Counted from the stretch's first letter, positions 1-14,385 are shown. The stretch is 64,000 nucleotides of DNA from Vanilla planifolia (GCA_023846275.1 CM043871.1:31650569-31714568); one strand, 5' to 3'. Notes: a model not told the origin generated them from the letters alone. Made by a program: numbers and translations.

Positions 1-129
1 AACAAAAAATCAAAGTCAAGAATCAATCCAAAACTAAAGATAAAATTTGAACTAAGGCCCTAAGTTAAAGATATCCTATTCAATAACCAACTGACCTAGG
101 TGGTTTAATAAATCCTTCTAAATTAATAA

Positions 130-1900
130 TGTGAATCAAATCTTAGAAGAGAGATGGATAATAAAAGAAGAAGTGGTATACCCAATGCTTTAGAAAGGAA
201 AACCCCTGAGAGACACAGGAATCATAGAAGATATGTTGATCCTTCTGATGAATATGACCAAGATATCTATGAAAGAAATCATGACCATAAATGAAGAAAT
301 AAGCCTTCTTATGAGTATAACCAAAATAATGATCTAGATATATCTAGTGAGAAGCTAAGTTCTAAGAAGTATCGATATCCTTAATATGAAACTTGATGCC
401 TTAACTTTTGATGATAATTTTGATCATAAGCATTATATAGATTGACAAACCAGTATGGATGATGACTTTGACTAATACCAAATAAGTGAGAGAAAAAATA
501 TCAATTTATTAAGACAAAACTTACTGATACTACCCATTGGTTTCTTAGAAACTTAAAGTGATAATATGCTAATAATGATGAAGAGGTCATCAAACTTGGA
601 GAAACTTTAAAGTTAAATTATATATGTTTGTTTCAATAACCTATAATATTAAAATATTAGATAAAAGATAGACTTTTCTAAGTTAGTAGATCCATTGAGA
701 AATATATTAACAAGTTTGAGGACGATAAACTTTTATATGCAATTTGGATGAACCTGAGCGTATAGTTTTTTCCTATTTTAGGATACGTTTAAAGAAATAT
801 ATATATATTCTAAGCTTAATTTGAGAAATGTTATCACCTTAAAGAAAGTCTATTGCAAAACTAAAAATGCAAAAAAAGTAGAATTTCCTACTTTTAGAGA
901 AATGACAAGTCATACCATCCAAATGTCTGAACCATAATTTCTCAACCCACTCATACTAAAACTTTGTCTATTACATCCATTATAGTTTCTAAACCTTCCA
1001 AACCCACATTATCATCCACTTCTTCGTACCCTTCTTCAAGACAACCTGCCTAATTTAGAATCTTCTATTTTAAGTGTCATGAAAAGAGATATGTAGTTGT
1101 TAATTACTCTGAGAGATCTATCACTATAAACCTAAAAAATGTTAATAATCAAGAAGAGTCAAAACAAGAAAACATAATGTTTAATAAGAAACTTGAGTAA
1201 GAATTAGAAAATATGAAAAAAAAATTCATAATTAGGTACACTCTTACAACCCCACAACCACAAAATGATTATAAGCACACCAATAGCATTAGTACCAGCA
1301 AAAAAATTAAAGAGCAACTATATAATCATAAATAATGATGGTTACATTAATATAATATCCCCTAAGACCATTAAGAGAGTAAGAGCTTCTTTATTTAAAT
1401 TCTCAAATTCTTACTCTGTGTTATGGATAGATAAAACTTCTAAATCTATTAAACAGTGTATGTACCCTTGAATTTGGAAGGTATAGCGATGAAGTTTTGT
1501 GCGATGTCATACCTACATAGGTATGTTATATTATCTTTGGAAAATCATAGCTTTTTGATAATGATGCGACATTGAAGGGTAAGACTAATAAATATTCTTT
1601 TATTTATTAAGGAAAGGCCATCACATTACATCCAGCTCCACTTCATGAGTGACCTCAATCACTTAAGTTTAGCAAATCTATAGAAAATTCTATACCCATG
1701 GATAAAGAAAAAAAAGATAAAGAATTTAAGCTTAATTAAACTATCCTAGGTTAGGAAGACCCCTGATCAAGGAGACTTAGTTTAGTTTTTTGTAATTAAA
1801 GAGTTAGCCACTACCTTGTCAGATTCACCACCTATTGTATAGGCTCATGGTAATAAGCCAATGTCACTTATTGATCTTATTCTCTTACTGGTATGCTTTT
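130..1900 (+). mobile_element. Ty3/gypsy retrotransposon fossil, gag to protease part
   Basis: Broken remnant on the + strand. Around 385-480 the reading resembles the start of plant Ty3/gypsy Gag (a 'LDALTFD...YIDW' type block). Around 780-920 it resembles the later Gag helix region. Near 1,045-1,130 a Cys/His knuckle-like stretch (F-x-C-H-E) follows a Ser/Pro-rich linker. Near 1,490-1,620 it resembles the post-protease block of chromovirus-type elements (CDV..., then a Y-SF..KGK type motif). Gag and protease are in the expected order. No reverse transcriptase follows and no LTR was found. There are many breaks, so the copy is old. The family call rests on my recall of Gag patterns. Confidence 0.6.
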
Positions 1901-4900
1901 TAGACTTTTATTTTTACTTATATCTCTTTATTATCTAAAATAATATTTAAAAAAGTTAATTTATCTCTTAAAAGATACGATAAATTAATAAATATTCAAA
2001 GAAAGATTAAATAATTTTATGAAGGAGACTATATTATAATTAGAGTTAGGTTAAAAAGTGATACAATTTAAGATTTTTTTATGACTCACCTCCAACTTAA
2101 ATAGCTTTGTAGGTTTAACTATAACCTAGGCTTTTATGAGCTCAACTCTAACTTAAATGTTTATGAGATGAAACTAAACTCAAGCTTTTATAAATGCTGA
2201 GCCACTTAAACCAAAGGAAAAATAAAAATACAAATAAGAAATAAATTTTTGATAAAAGTATATAATATTTCTTACACTTATTGATGAATAAAAAGACACA
2301 AGGACCTCAAAATCATAAAGAGAAGTGAGAAAATAAAAAATTTAAAGATTTAAGCTTAGCTAAAAGAATTTAGAATTTTGAGAAAAGTTAAGTCATAGAT
2401 GTTGTCACCATATTATTACACCAATAAAATATGATACATCCATTCTTTGAGATCTTAAAATTTTATGCACGTACATTTGTCATTTCATAAATAATGGTTA
2501 GATATTTATAGAAAAATTTTAATTGTAGTCTTTAGAAAGTCAAAGAAAAGTTGTTTCAAAAGCTATTACTAAATAACTTAAAAAGCTTTTTCAAACAACT
2601 TAAAAAAATTTTCCAAAAATGGTTAACTATAATGGCAAGTGTAATGACTAGTTAATTAGCCATTAGGTGAGATCAGCCAAAGCCATTGGATGCGATTAAA
2701 GAGGTTCTAGACCATTAAATCACAAACTTTATAATAATAAAAGAGTTTTGGATGGTTGGATAAAAAAGTATTAGATATGGGCCATTCGACCAAGTTTGAT
2801 TAGAATTAGGTATTTCTATTTATCAATAATAAAGATAAGAATCATCTCAATTATAGAATTCAAATATGGGGAGATATGGATCATCCAATTCAGAGATAGA
2901 TTATTTGATAAATATGAAACAATCAAGACTATCCGATTAAGTCAAATGTGATCATGGTCGTTCGATCAGAGCTTTGAAGCAAGACACACATGTGGGTGAG
3001 ATAGCTTAACTGTCTAACCAAGGATAGATAAAAAGGAATCAATCATGAATATTAGATCAGGTTCATTACATGGATGGTAAGATGAATCAAAATCATTGTT
3101 TAAAAACAGAGGCGATCTCCACCATGCAATCAAGAAAATGTGTGATCGTACGAGGTTGATTCACCATATTTTGAAGCTTATAGGCCCAAAAGCATTAATC
3201 CCACATTATAGGTCGAGAAAAATTTTTTCTCTTAATGATAACTATAGTGGGTATCAAATGCGAGCCAAATTAGGGATGACTGTCTCTTTTGTGCTTGAGA
3301 TTTCATAACCTAGGCATACTCATATGCATAATTGATTCAAGTTCATCCTCGCTTTATCCTTTGCCTTACCCCAACTTGGTTTAGGATGGATAGTCGCAAA
3401 ATCAAGCTCGACCCAATTTTAATCCGTCTTCTGACCCAAGGTTTGAACATGCTCGTTATAGCTTAGGATAAATTTTTTAATCATAAAAATTTTAACATAA
3501 TTATTTTTTAATTTAACTAATATTTCATAATATACTTAATATGAAATTTGACGATGAAATATAAGATAGATTTAATAAAAAATAGAATTCATCATATTTT
3601 CTAATTTAATAATAGAATTTAGAAAATTTAGATACTACTATTATGTTATATTTCATTTTTTATTTTTAACCCAAATAAAGTTTGTTAAAGAAGTATAAGA
3701 TAGGTTTAAACTAAAGAAAGAATTGAGTAAAACATAGAATATAACATATTTTTTAAAGTCAAGAAAAGATTTAACAAACTTGGATAATTAAGTAGGATTT
3801 TAAAAATAATAAAAATGGAAAAATATTCCTTGTGATTAATAATCAATAAGCTAATATAATATTTTATAACAAAAAAAATTTAAATTTGATTTGTATGTCT
3901 TCAATCTTTAAAGTTTGCTGAACACTCTAAAGGTGTTTTGAAGTTCAATAATTCATTATCTTCAAAAGTGCATGACTTATTTTTCATAAATAAATTTATT
4001 TTATTCTAAACAAACTATTATAATAAAATACTAAATATTTAAGATTTAATTCATCAAACATAGGGGTGACTTAACAGCCCTCACTTATTTTTATTAGCTC
4101 ATGTTCAAATTTTTAAATAGACTCAGATTAATCTAATAAACTTGTATTATGGATTAAATTTATCACTTTGTGTGGATTTATGTTAGATGAGTCGTGATAA
4201 TGAAGCTTTTTAAATATATGGAATCATTAAAGAAGATCTAAAAAAAAGTTATTGAGGATATTTAATTCTTTATGAATAAATTTTTCATAACATATTATTT
4301 TTACATGTTTCTTGAGCATTAATATGGTGTTTCTTTATTTTACCATCTATTTGTATATTTATATGACATTATACATAAAAAAAATAAATATATAGTTATT
4401 AATTATGATAGTAGCCTAAATGAAAAATAAGATTGTGAAAAAAGAAAAAACATAAAGAGAAAAGATACAAAAAGGTTTAGTGAATGGAGAAAAATGTTAA
4501 AGGATGAAGGAATGAGTTATTATCTAAAGTGACAATTACCATTCCAGAGTGACAGTTCTAAAGATGAGCAAATAAGTTATTTATCTAAGTTATTTAAGCT
4601 AAAATAATGGATTCTAAAATACATTAATCTTTTATGAAGTGTCTTTCCTTATATCAATCATTAAAAAATAAAATGTTAAATGAGAAGCAAATTTATAAAT
4701 ATGATAAAGGATAATATGTTAAAAGATCTCATATGAAAATATTTTCTTTTATGATTTATTGACATGCTCTTTTCACATTACAATACTTGAAATTGATCTA
4801 TGCATATGGCTCCGCAACATTTGTTTTCTTTATATGTATGTAGTTATACTTATTACTAGGCTAGTGTTGATTAACTCACCCAAATTTTGGCCTAATATTT

Positions 4901-7900
4901 TCGAGTCAAAACTATGCACACCATAAGACTATTGGGGAGCAGTGAGGATTATCATGTGATGACATTATCTAGAGCATGCTTTTACCAAATTTTAGACATT
5001 CAATTCATTTAGGAAAAAGTTATGTATTAAAATATGTCATTATAGATTTGGTTTATTAGACAATCATGTTTTTAAATGTTGTAGTTATTTAAAGCTTAAA
5101 TGATTTTCTTATTGGTAAAGTGATTCAATACTAAGTAGTTTTAAAAATCAAGGCTTTATGTTGATTTGAATCTTTTAAAAAGTGTATCATTTAAAAAGGA
5201 GTTTTAAAAATTTACTTTTTTTACTTATTTTACTTGAAATAAAAGAAAATAATTACATATTTTTAAAATGGAAACAAATTAAATGAATTAGGAGATGTGG
5301 CCTCAAATCCTATAAAGGCTAGTGAGGCACCATAGCAGCATCATACATTGAAATCGTTAGTTATGACATAAGAATAATGTACATTAAATAGTATAGTATA
5401 AGCATGATGCCAAAATACTATTAATACAATTGGTGAAATTATAGCAGACAAAGGAAAAAATCAAGCATTTTATGGTTTAAAGTTAAGGGATCAAAAAGCA
5501 TAATCTTATATAACTAAAATGTTTCAAAATTAAAAAGACAAAATAGTGAAATAAATTATCACAAGGATATTCAAACTAAAGAGAAACTATCAAAATTAAG
5601 TAGAAAGAAGATGAGGATGAAATCACTTGGAAGAACATGCTTATTTAAAGGAGATGAATGACTAAAATCATGAATGGATGTTAAGCACATATATAAGAGG
5701 TTAATGCCGAACTAGGGAAAGATTTTTCTAGAAAGAAAATTAGAGGCCCTAGCTTTAGCCAAGAGTGTTATACTGAAAAAGGAAGTGAAGAAATAACCAC
5801 TACAAGATTTGGATGAACCAAGAAGAGTTTAGTACAAGTTAATGAAAAAAATCGAAGTATATCTAATCACAAGTTCTATAGCACCTAAGAGTTGAAAGTG
5901 GAATTAAGTAATGATTCAATCCTTGGAGAGACCATTGCATGAGAAAATTAAGAAGTAAACAATCTCGTACTATTTGTATGTTTTTTTTGCAATGTGTGTT
6001 ATAATTTCAAAATGACAATTTTTGAGATGAGCCAAATAAGCCTTTGTTAAGATTATTTATGTTTAGAACGATGTTTTCTTAAGCTTGCTCAATTTTTTTT
6101 TTATAAAATGACATTTATTCAAGCCAAATATTGAGAAGAATTAAAGTTAAAGGTAATAAGCTAATGATTAAAAGAGATGAGAGATAAAAGTGATAAAAGA
6201 TTTTATATAATAATTGACTTTATTTTCATAGATCATAAATGTGCTCACATGCACTTCTTAATTATTGCATCACTTGAACTTAATCATGTATGCAATTACC
6301 TTATATTGCTTTCTTTATCTATATGTATATGTTTTATCATGGTAGGGGATAGGAAAATTATGATCAAGATAGTGGCTCCAAAGATATTCTAACATTTTAA
6401 AGTCAAAATGAGACACGTCATGAGAGTATTAGGGAACATTGAGAATATAACATCCCCCTTTTCATTACCTATAATTTCTCGATCATTAGGTGACAATTCA
6501 TTTTTTTTACTTTTTCCTTTGCTTCATTTTGAAAACCATTGAAACAAAAAATTAGTAAAAGCATTTTACAATCAAACTAAACACATAAGAGAAGTCCATG
6601 TTTTATAAAACTTTTAGAAAACCACATTTTTTTTCAAAAAAAACATGTTTTATATAACATGATTGAATAATAATTTTATTGCAATACTCTTTTACTCAAT
6701 TACAAGAATGTAATTTATCAGATATAATGGACATGTTTCATCTTCTATGTTATTACATGCTAGCTAGTTATTACTATATTCTAATAGTCCCATGTGGCAT
6801 TTGTTTTGACAAAAAAGTTTTAAATAAAAATTGACATAAGCTATCCAACTCTTGCTCAGTGCAAAAGCATATAACATAATGTAAAACAAGTATTGGATAA
6901 TCATATTCATGGTATAATTCAATATAAAATTATAAAGGTTATGTTATCTTTATTTTTTGGATATATTTAAAATCCAATTGCACCTTTAAGGAATATTATT
7001 AATTTTTTTTAACAATTTCTTTTTTTTTTAAATTTTTTACATCTAGAATATTTTCTTTTGGGTTACCTAATGATAGCTCCTTGATAACATTCCTAGAGAC
7101 ATTTTATGTTGAGTAATAATCTTAATTCTAGAGATATATTGTTTCAGATAACAAATACTTTTAAAAACATATTATTCTAGATAACAAGTTAATATTTGCA
7201 AACAATTATTAATGCTTCTCATATTATATCTCTTATATTATTTTAATTCAATCTTGTTAACAATTTATTAATTATTCTCTTTTATTTTTAACATTTATGG
7301 TATAATATACATTTAACATATAACTATAATATCATAATAACATTATGCTTGAATTGAAATATGTGTCAAAATAAGCATAATAACATGTTATTAAAATTAA
7401 TATTAAAAACTATCTTTAATATAATATTTTCACATATCATTTGAGGCCTTTAACCAAGCAATATATATGATAACATAACATATATATAATGTATAATATT
7501 TTTCTTATCTTTTAAATCAAAATAATTATCTTACAAAGGCTTAGACATTTGCTCCAAATCTCAATTGCTGTAATATACATGATTTTCTTTCAGTTTTATT
7601 TTTTATTTTGCACTTAACTCCTCTCATATTTTCTTTTAATATTTGAGAATGCTTCTTTTCTCTCTCCTTCACTTTAACACACCCAAAATTAATTTCGTTG
7701 GTTTTCCCAAGAAAACTTTTTCTAAGCTTAATGTCACCTATTTTTTTTCACTCAATCATTGTCTCTTTGCATTCATATCTATTCTACTTCCTCTTAATGG
7801 TCATGTTCCTTTAGTTTTTTTGCCTCTTTACCTTCTTTTCACTTAACTTCAATAAATTTCAAATATTTAGATTCTTCTTGGGATGATTTACTCTACCATT

Positions 7901-8494
7901 TTAGGTTTTAAGATCTTATAGTTTTTACATATCATACATTTATAATCATCATCTTTATAATATATGATTATCGTCCTTTTTTTTAATATATATTAATTTT
8001 TTTTCTTATTAATACAATCTTATTATCAGACTTGCATGATATGCTTCAATGCATAAACTTCTTACATCATAAACTAATGATTTTACATATGATATTCTTC
8101 AGCTAATTGTATTTATATGATTGTACTCATTATATTATACAATGTATTCATTCATTACTTGACTTATTAAGCTTAGTTAAATTTTTTTTCCCTTTTGATC
8201 ATACAAATACATCTCTTGAACTCTTACGATATACATTTTTATGTGACACTTCTCTTATTATAAACTAATAATTTCATATACAATTATTTTCTTCACTCGA
8301 TCATACTAATACAATACCTATCGTATTATATGAAATATTCATCTATTATTCAACACATCCTTCTTTTTTATCACACATGCACGATCTGTACTTTGTATCT
8401 ATACGATGCAATATAGTCATATCGTTTGGTCTAATCCATTAAAGTTGTGCTTCACTCTTCATAAAACTATACATGTATAATGATCTAATTATAC
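1901..8494. other. AT-rich intergenic DNA, no supported gene
   Basis: Long AT-rich stretch with frequent stops in all frames. The few ORFs (for example 3,096-3,308, 6,177-6,392 and 7,643-7,846) are under 75 codons, lack recognisable motifs and have no exon-like neighbours. About 2,600-3,450 is less AT-rich and has repeated GATCATCC/CGAT-like words, which could be old LTR sequence. About 7,900-8,500 is full of loosely repeated TATGAT/TCATAC words. I see no RNA gene. Confidence 0.6.
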
Positions 8495-8674
8495 TTGTAT
8501 GATATTTACCCAACTTTTGTATCCATTCATATCAGCTCTTGCTTCATTCTCTCACTTGATGAGACTATATGATTACAAAATATCTTGTATGATATTTACC
8601 TAGCTTTTGTATCCATTCATATCAGCTCTTGCTTCATTCTCTCACTTGATGAGACTATATGATTACAAAGTATC
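8495..8674. repeat. 90-bp tandem duplication
   Basis: Two adjacent copies (8,495-8,584 and 8,585-8,674) of a 90-bp unit running from TTGTATGATATTTACC to GATTACAAARTATC. They differ at only a few positions, so the duplication is recent compared with the surrounding decayed DNA. It is non-coding. Confidence 0.9.
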
Positions 8675-11600
8675 ATATTGTACAACCAAATCCCTCTTTA
8701 TTTATCTCTTATTTATTCTCTCACTTAATTGTATCATACAATCTTCCAATGTTATACCATATGATGTTCTTAACTAATTTTTTTTTCTTTCTTTTATCTT
8801 CCTTATACTAATGATATGTCCAAATGTATTATATGATTTATTTTCATAAGTTAAGAATTTTCTCAATTAATTTTAATAAAATTCTTAAAATTTTAGAAAT
8901 TATAATTATGATTATTTCATCACTTTTAGCACTCCTCCCTCTTTAGACCATCAATAATTTATTGATATCACATATTTTCTTTACTTCTATTATTCAATAA
9001 TTATTTTTTTAAGTTATTTACCCTCACTTTTAGAATGTTATAGATGATTAGCATAAAGATATGATATGAGAGATGCTCATATTGTCATAAAAAGCATTGT
9101 TACCATTTTATTTTATTTCATCAAAAGGGTATGTAATAGAATCTCATTTAGTAGTGATGTATGTTTTAAAAGGAAATATGAAAATTTGTGATTTCTAAAA
9201 TTGCATGAATAGTTGGTCTTATTCATTTTTATAATTTATTTAAAATGATTCTTTAAAAAGATTTGAATTTGCTTTTGACTTTAAAGATTTGAAAAAAAAA
9301 AGAAAATTAGCCATGATATCAAAATAAATAAAAAGGTAAAAGAGATTAATTGCAACCAATTCAAGAAATTCCTAGTTAAAAAAGAGGTTGCCATAAGAAA
9401 ATTCCTTAAGGTATGTTTATTACATTTAAAAAAATTAAGATAAGTGTTCTATGCGAGTTTATGCATATCGTTGATGTGGTATAATGAAAACATTTTCCTC
9501 CGTGTTTCATTTTTTTTCAAAATTCATGGATTAGTTGTTTTATTCAATACTTATTAATATAATTTATTATGAATATTTGCATGTGTTATACATCTTTGGC
9601 ATAAAAGACATGTAGCAAATGGGTCAAGGAATGCAAAAACTTGAAAAGAAAATGCTTTTGTAATATATTAGGACAAAATGATTGATCGAATATTTTAAAA
9701 ATAAGTAGTAAGGGGTTGACAAACTAAAAACTATGAATTAATCTAGGTTCAATCTTTAGGAAATAAGACATCATGTGGAATCCTATGAAAATAGGATCAA
9801 CAACCTAAAGGTTTAAAGGGAAATGGGTTAGTTAATAGATTCTATAGTGGTGCAACCCAAGCTAAATAAAGATCATAAAGGTGCACCCTAATGTAGGAAG
9901 CATTGACTTGGACAATTCAACTTTTTGGAGACGATCTAAAGTTTATAGAGCATGAGTTTTGAAAAGCTGTGAATGGTCAAATGGACTAGTAAAATTTGAA
10001 AATTATTTTGAGAAGACCAATTAAAATGAATAAGAAAGATCCAATGGGAACTACATTTAAAATAAAAGAGAATGAAACAAATATGAAGGATCATATGAAA
10101 TTAATAAGAAAAATTTGGTTGCAAATCTTTTTGTAATTGTATGTCTTATTTATTCACATGGTTATGATACCATATTATGCCTTTTTGTTTTTTCAGGTGG
10201 TGGTGATGTATATACCTTTTATACATTCATATGTTTATGATATTAACCCAGCATATAATATAACTTAAATGTGTGATGATTTGAATAAAGGCTATGTAGT
10301 TTCACCAATTGAGTTTGAAATAGTAGGCACAGTCGATTTTTGATATTCTATTTTATGCTAGAAGTATGAATGCCTATCACAAGTATTTACTTAGCAATAA
10401 GAAGACATGGCTTTAGTCACATTAGTAATTTCATTTTGCTTATGTCTTAATCATCATGATTAATATTTGGTTATGGTATTGGAATAATGTTATTGTATCA
10501 TCAAAGAAATGAGTCCTTTATTGTGCTAATAATTTCTTTTATATTTTTCTTTACCAACTTTGTAACAAGTGTTGGCCACATTAGTACAAAATTTTGTTTA
10601 TTAACAACTTTTTTAATTTGGTTTAATGCTTTTGCTCTATTAAAAAATAGCTTTTAAATTTATGGTGGTGGTGGTTGTACGATAATCACTAAAAATTTCC
10701 AAAATTTATTATTGCTACTTTTCTTTATTCCCATTTTTATTTTGTATTCCCTTGTATTAGATCATTTGACTAAGAATAAAATCTTTTGATTCTTCTAATC
10801 AAATCATCCGATTTTCAAGTCAAATTATTTGATTGCTAAACAAACAATTTTCATAAAACAAAATTTTAGAGACAATTCGAACCAAACGATTGGGCAACCA
10901 ATCAAATCATTAATTAATCAATCAAATCGGTCTGTTTTTTACTTAGATTGTAGACTCATTTGAATCATCTAATATATTCAATCAAACTATCCTATTAAAT
11001 TATTTGAAGTTTGGTTATATTAGAAATGGCAAATGTCTAAGTCCAAAATTTTCATGAACACAATTTTTAGTTTAGAATAGATTAAAATTCATAGAAGCAA
11101 AATTTTCATTCACTTTTAAAAATTATATCTTTTATACATTTTTTCTTAATTGATATCTATAAATTAACTTAACAAATCTCATCTGATCAACAATTTTTCT
11201 TCAATTATTTAAATTTAGAACTTTATTTCAATTTATATCACTCAAGTTTTTGCTACAAAATAGACTCAATAAATCACAAAATTATTATTTTATAATTTGC
11301 ATTGTCATGTCTATCCGATATCTCTTTAGTTTTTAAATTTTGTTTTATATTTTTTACAATTTTTTTAAAGAATATTATTGATGCTAATATTTGTTTATAA
11401 CTTTTAAATATTTCAAATTTTTGTTAACCACAAAAAAAACCTCTAAGTTTAACAAAACAACAACTATTAAACTTACCTAAATAAATATTTTCATAAAAAT
11501 ATTAATATTTAAAATTTTTATAATACTTTATAATTAACATTAGATTTATAACAATATATTATGCATATAAAGTTATCTTTGATTCCATAATCTAAGATTA

Positions 11601-13012
11601 AAATGTTTCATAATTAATTTTTTTAATAAAAGAAATACAATGACCTTTGTGGCATTGCTAATTATGGAAACAAAGAGTTTTTTTTATGCTAATATAATGT
11701 AGAAGTAGAACAAATAGAATCATAGGTCAAACATTAAAAGAAGTAAATTTGGTGTTATTTTTTATGCACAATGTAGAGAGGTGATGATAGTGTGTGGTTG
11801 GTGCGATTAATGGTCAAGGGTAGTGCACTCAAATGATAGTGTTGGTGCGACACTCGCATGGAGAATGCATGTGGGTCCAGGAATTAGGTAGTGCACGTGG
11901 ATGCTCATCGTGTGGAGAGGTTTGGCAACTATGTTGAGATGCAAACAAAACTAGTACAGACAAACATGTAATGATAATGTGCCAAAACTACAAGACCCAA
12001 GAGTAGATGAATGGAAATATTAAAAAAAATGAAGGCATGTAACACAATTGAAGTGTGAATAATATTAGAGATAATGAATGAGTTAAAGGATATTTAAGTG
12101 AGAGGGATAACACCCATTAAAGATTTGCACTAATGATGGGGTAAGCCACCAATCTTCACAATCCTCAATCTACTAAACAAAAGAACAAAAATATAACTAA
12201 AAATAACAAACTACATGCTTTTATTTCATATTTTAGAATTATTTATACATGCTTCTAACTGTTGACACCTACTAGCATCTATTAAGACATTTTTAAATAA
12301 TTAAGAAAGTTTAACACTTATTATTATAAAATAACCAATCAATAATATAACTTTACAATCAAATGAAATCTCTAAAATTTTCATATTTTTTTATAAAATT
12401 CTTATAATAATTTCAATAGTTTATGTGAAATGACTTCATGGCTCAATCTAGAATTAACTTTATATGGGTTTTATGTTATGTTTCATGATAAGAGCTTAAA
12501 AAATTAATTTGATTAGCCCTCACTTAGGATTTTATCATAAGTTTATGTCGTCGCCAAGTTGCAATATCATTGATTGGTGCTGCATCAATTACATTATAGG
12601 AAAAGAATAAGTTAAAACCTTTTTCTTATTATATATTCTCTCTTATGCCTAACCAAATGTTAATAGATTACAAGAGGTTTGTCTTTGAACTTGGCTCTTC
12701 CAAGCACATCTAAGGGACTTTGAAGCCTTTGCCTTTTTTTTGTACTTTTTTTATATCTTCTTTTAACTCTTCTCTTGCAACTCCTCTTACTTCTCTTGAT
12801 GATGAAGGGGTGACAATGCTAGGCATAGGAGATCCTCCCTTTAATGTAGTAGCAATTATCCTCTCACACTCTCTTTTCTTTATCTTTTTGTCACATGAGA
12901 AAAAAATGAGATGAAATCTTTTCTTAAGCCCTTAAACTATGGTATATCCCTTGATTGTTGTGTCATTAACTTTCTAAAATAATAGTGAATATGTTTCTTA
13001 GATAAAGATTTA
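8675..13012. other. AT-rich intergenic DNA, no supported gene
   Basis: Mostly AT-rich and stop-dense. About 10,760-11,010 repeats short ATCAAATCAT/CCGATT-like words, similar in style to about 2,750-3,000, and may be decayed retroelement DNA. About 11,760-11,960 is a slightly GC-richer patch without a coding signature. The ORF at 12,720-12,914 has no recognisable domain or splice context. Confidence 0.55.
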
Positions 13013-13038
13013 TTATATATATATATATGTGTGTGTGT
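13013..13038. repeat. (TA)n(TG)n microsatellite
   Basis: A run of TA dinucleotides followed directly by TG dinucleotides, ending in TGTAT. Confidence 0.85.
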
Positions 13039-13623
13039 ATACAAATATACACATTTAAATATATAATATCGTTAATCCAAATTATTTTGACACAATATCT
13101 ACATATCATTTGAACTTGGATAATATTTGTGACATTGGAGTTAAGTGTTCTAGACACAACTTGAACAACTAAAAACAAGAAACTTATCTCTTTATCATGA
13201 AAAAGTTGTGCTCCTTTAATTTGAAGCCTAAAAAAATATTTTAAAAAATTGTCATATATACTAACATACAACATGAAAATTTGTTATAAATTATAATATT
13301 ATATAACATAAAAATATTAAATTTTAATTATAGAATTATGACAAATTATAAAACTTTGGTCATCATAATTATACTTTAAGTAGCCTATCATTCATATATA
13401 ACCAGAGTTAATTATTACAAAGACGAAGCTTAAAGATTAATATGTTGGACTATTGCCTAATTTTTTATGATTATTCTAGATGAAATCACCTTCATATCAT
13501 TTTAATTTGGGTTGAGGTAACTACCATAGAGATTAAATTTGCTATTTGGTGCAACCGATAAGTTGGTCACATAATAAGTCTCTAGTCTTTTATTGCATAA
13601 CAAAGATTGATAGTTTTTATATT

Positions 13624-13719
13624 TGATAGGTTATAATCTAAAATTAGTATCTTATCAAATCATATTTAATCTGATAGGTTATAATCCAAAATTAATATCT
13701 TATCAAATCATTGTCAAAT
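13624..13719. repeat. 48-bp tandem duplication with internal inverted repeat
   Basis: Two copies of a 48-bp unit start at 13,624 and 13,672. Each begins TGATAGGTTATAATC and ends near CTTATCAAATCA. The outer TTTGATA and TATCAAA of each unit are complementary, so each copy can fold as a hairpin. It lies about 370 bp upstream of gene A. Confidence 0.8.
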
Positions 13720-13958
13720 CAAGTTTGATTTTATATATATAATAATTTTTGATATATGCTCAATTTTTTTAAATAAACATATTTTTTTGAATTTTTTTTA
13801 ATTAATATTTTCAATGTAAAAGTTATACATTATATGCTTCAAGATTTGAGACATTATGCACATGACACTTAAACAAATGGTAGTTTACCATCAAAATTTA
13901 TTTGACGTTTGCCGTTTAAAAGTGTATATTTTTGAGCCGTTAAACCAGATTTTATGAT

Positions 13959-13978
13959 TATAAATAATTATAAAATAA
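13959..13978 (+). promoter_or_regulatory. candidate TATA region of gene A
   Basis: A TATAAATAATTATAAAATAA stretch lies about 105-125 bp upstream of the gene A start codon, where a plant TATA box would sit for a leader of about 90 bp. Because the whole region is AT-rich, the motif alone is weak evidence. Confidence 0.35.
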
Positions 13979-14009
13979 TTCCTTTTTCGAAAAAGCTACA
14001 TCACCTTTA

Positions 14010-14060
14010 ATGGACGGCCAGTTCTTCCCGATTCTTTCTCTTGTCTTGCAATTCAGTTGA
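14010..14060 (+). promoter_or_regulatory. candidate 16-codon upstream ORF of gene A
   Basis: An ATG at 14,010 opens a 16-residue ORF (MDGQFFPILSLVLQFS) that stops at 14,060. This is 22 bp before the main ATG and in another frame. It matters only if transcription starts upstream of 14,010, as the TATA-like region would predict. It could lower translation of the main ORF. Confidence 0.3.
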
Positions 14061-14082
14061 TCTCCCTCGGATCTTGAGCAAG

Positions 14083-14385
14083 ATGGAGGGTGTCGGGGCC
14101 CGTCTTGGCCGATCGTCGACCCGGTATGGACCGACGACCGTGTTCAGCGGGCCTGTGAGAAGGTGGAAGAAGAAATGGGTTCCACTCTCGAACCCTAACA
14201 ACGCGAATTCCAATAACAACGGTAATCATCCGCACCTCCTACTCTACAAATGGACTCCGATCTCTTCCCAGTCCAACGGCAGTGCTGCTGGAACTCCGGA
14301 TATCGGCAAGGATGCATCTGCCGGCGCTGCCACGCCACCAAGCGCTGGCGGGGAGCCTCTGCGGAGGAGGTTCCGGTACATCCCG
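14083..14385 (+). CDS. Gene A exon 1
   Basis: 101 codons encoding the basic N-terminal block and low-complexity linker. The donor is CCG|GTACGG after ...FRYIP. The open frame reads past the donor to 14,439, but that tail (RPLFSYGF...) is intronic, because exon 2 restores the conserved V-x-A-L-E-E-Q continuation. Confidence 0.85.
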
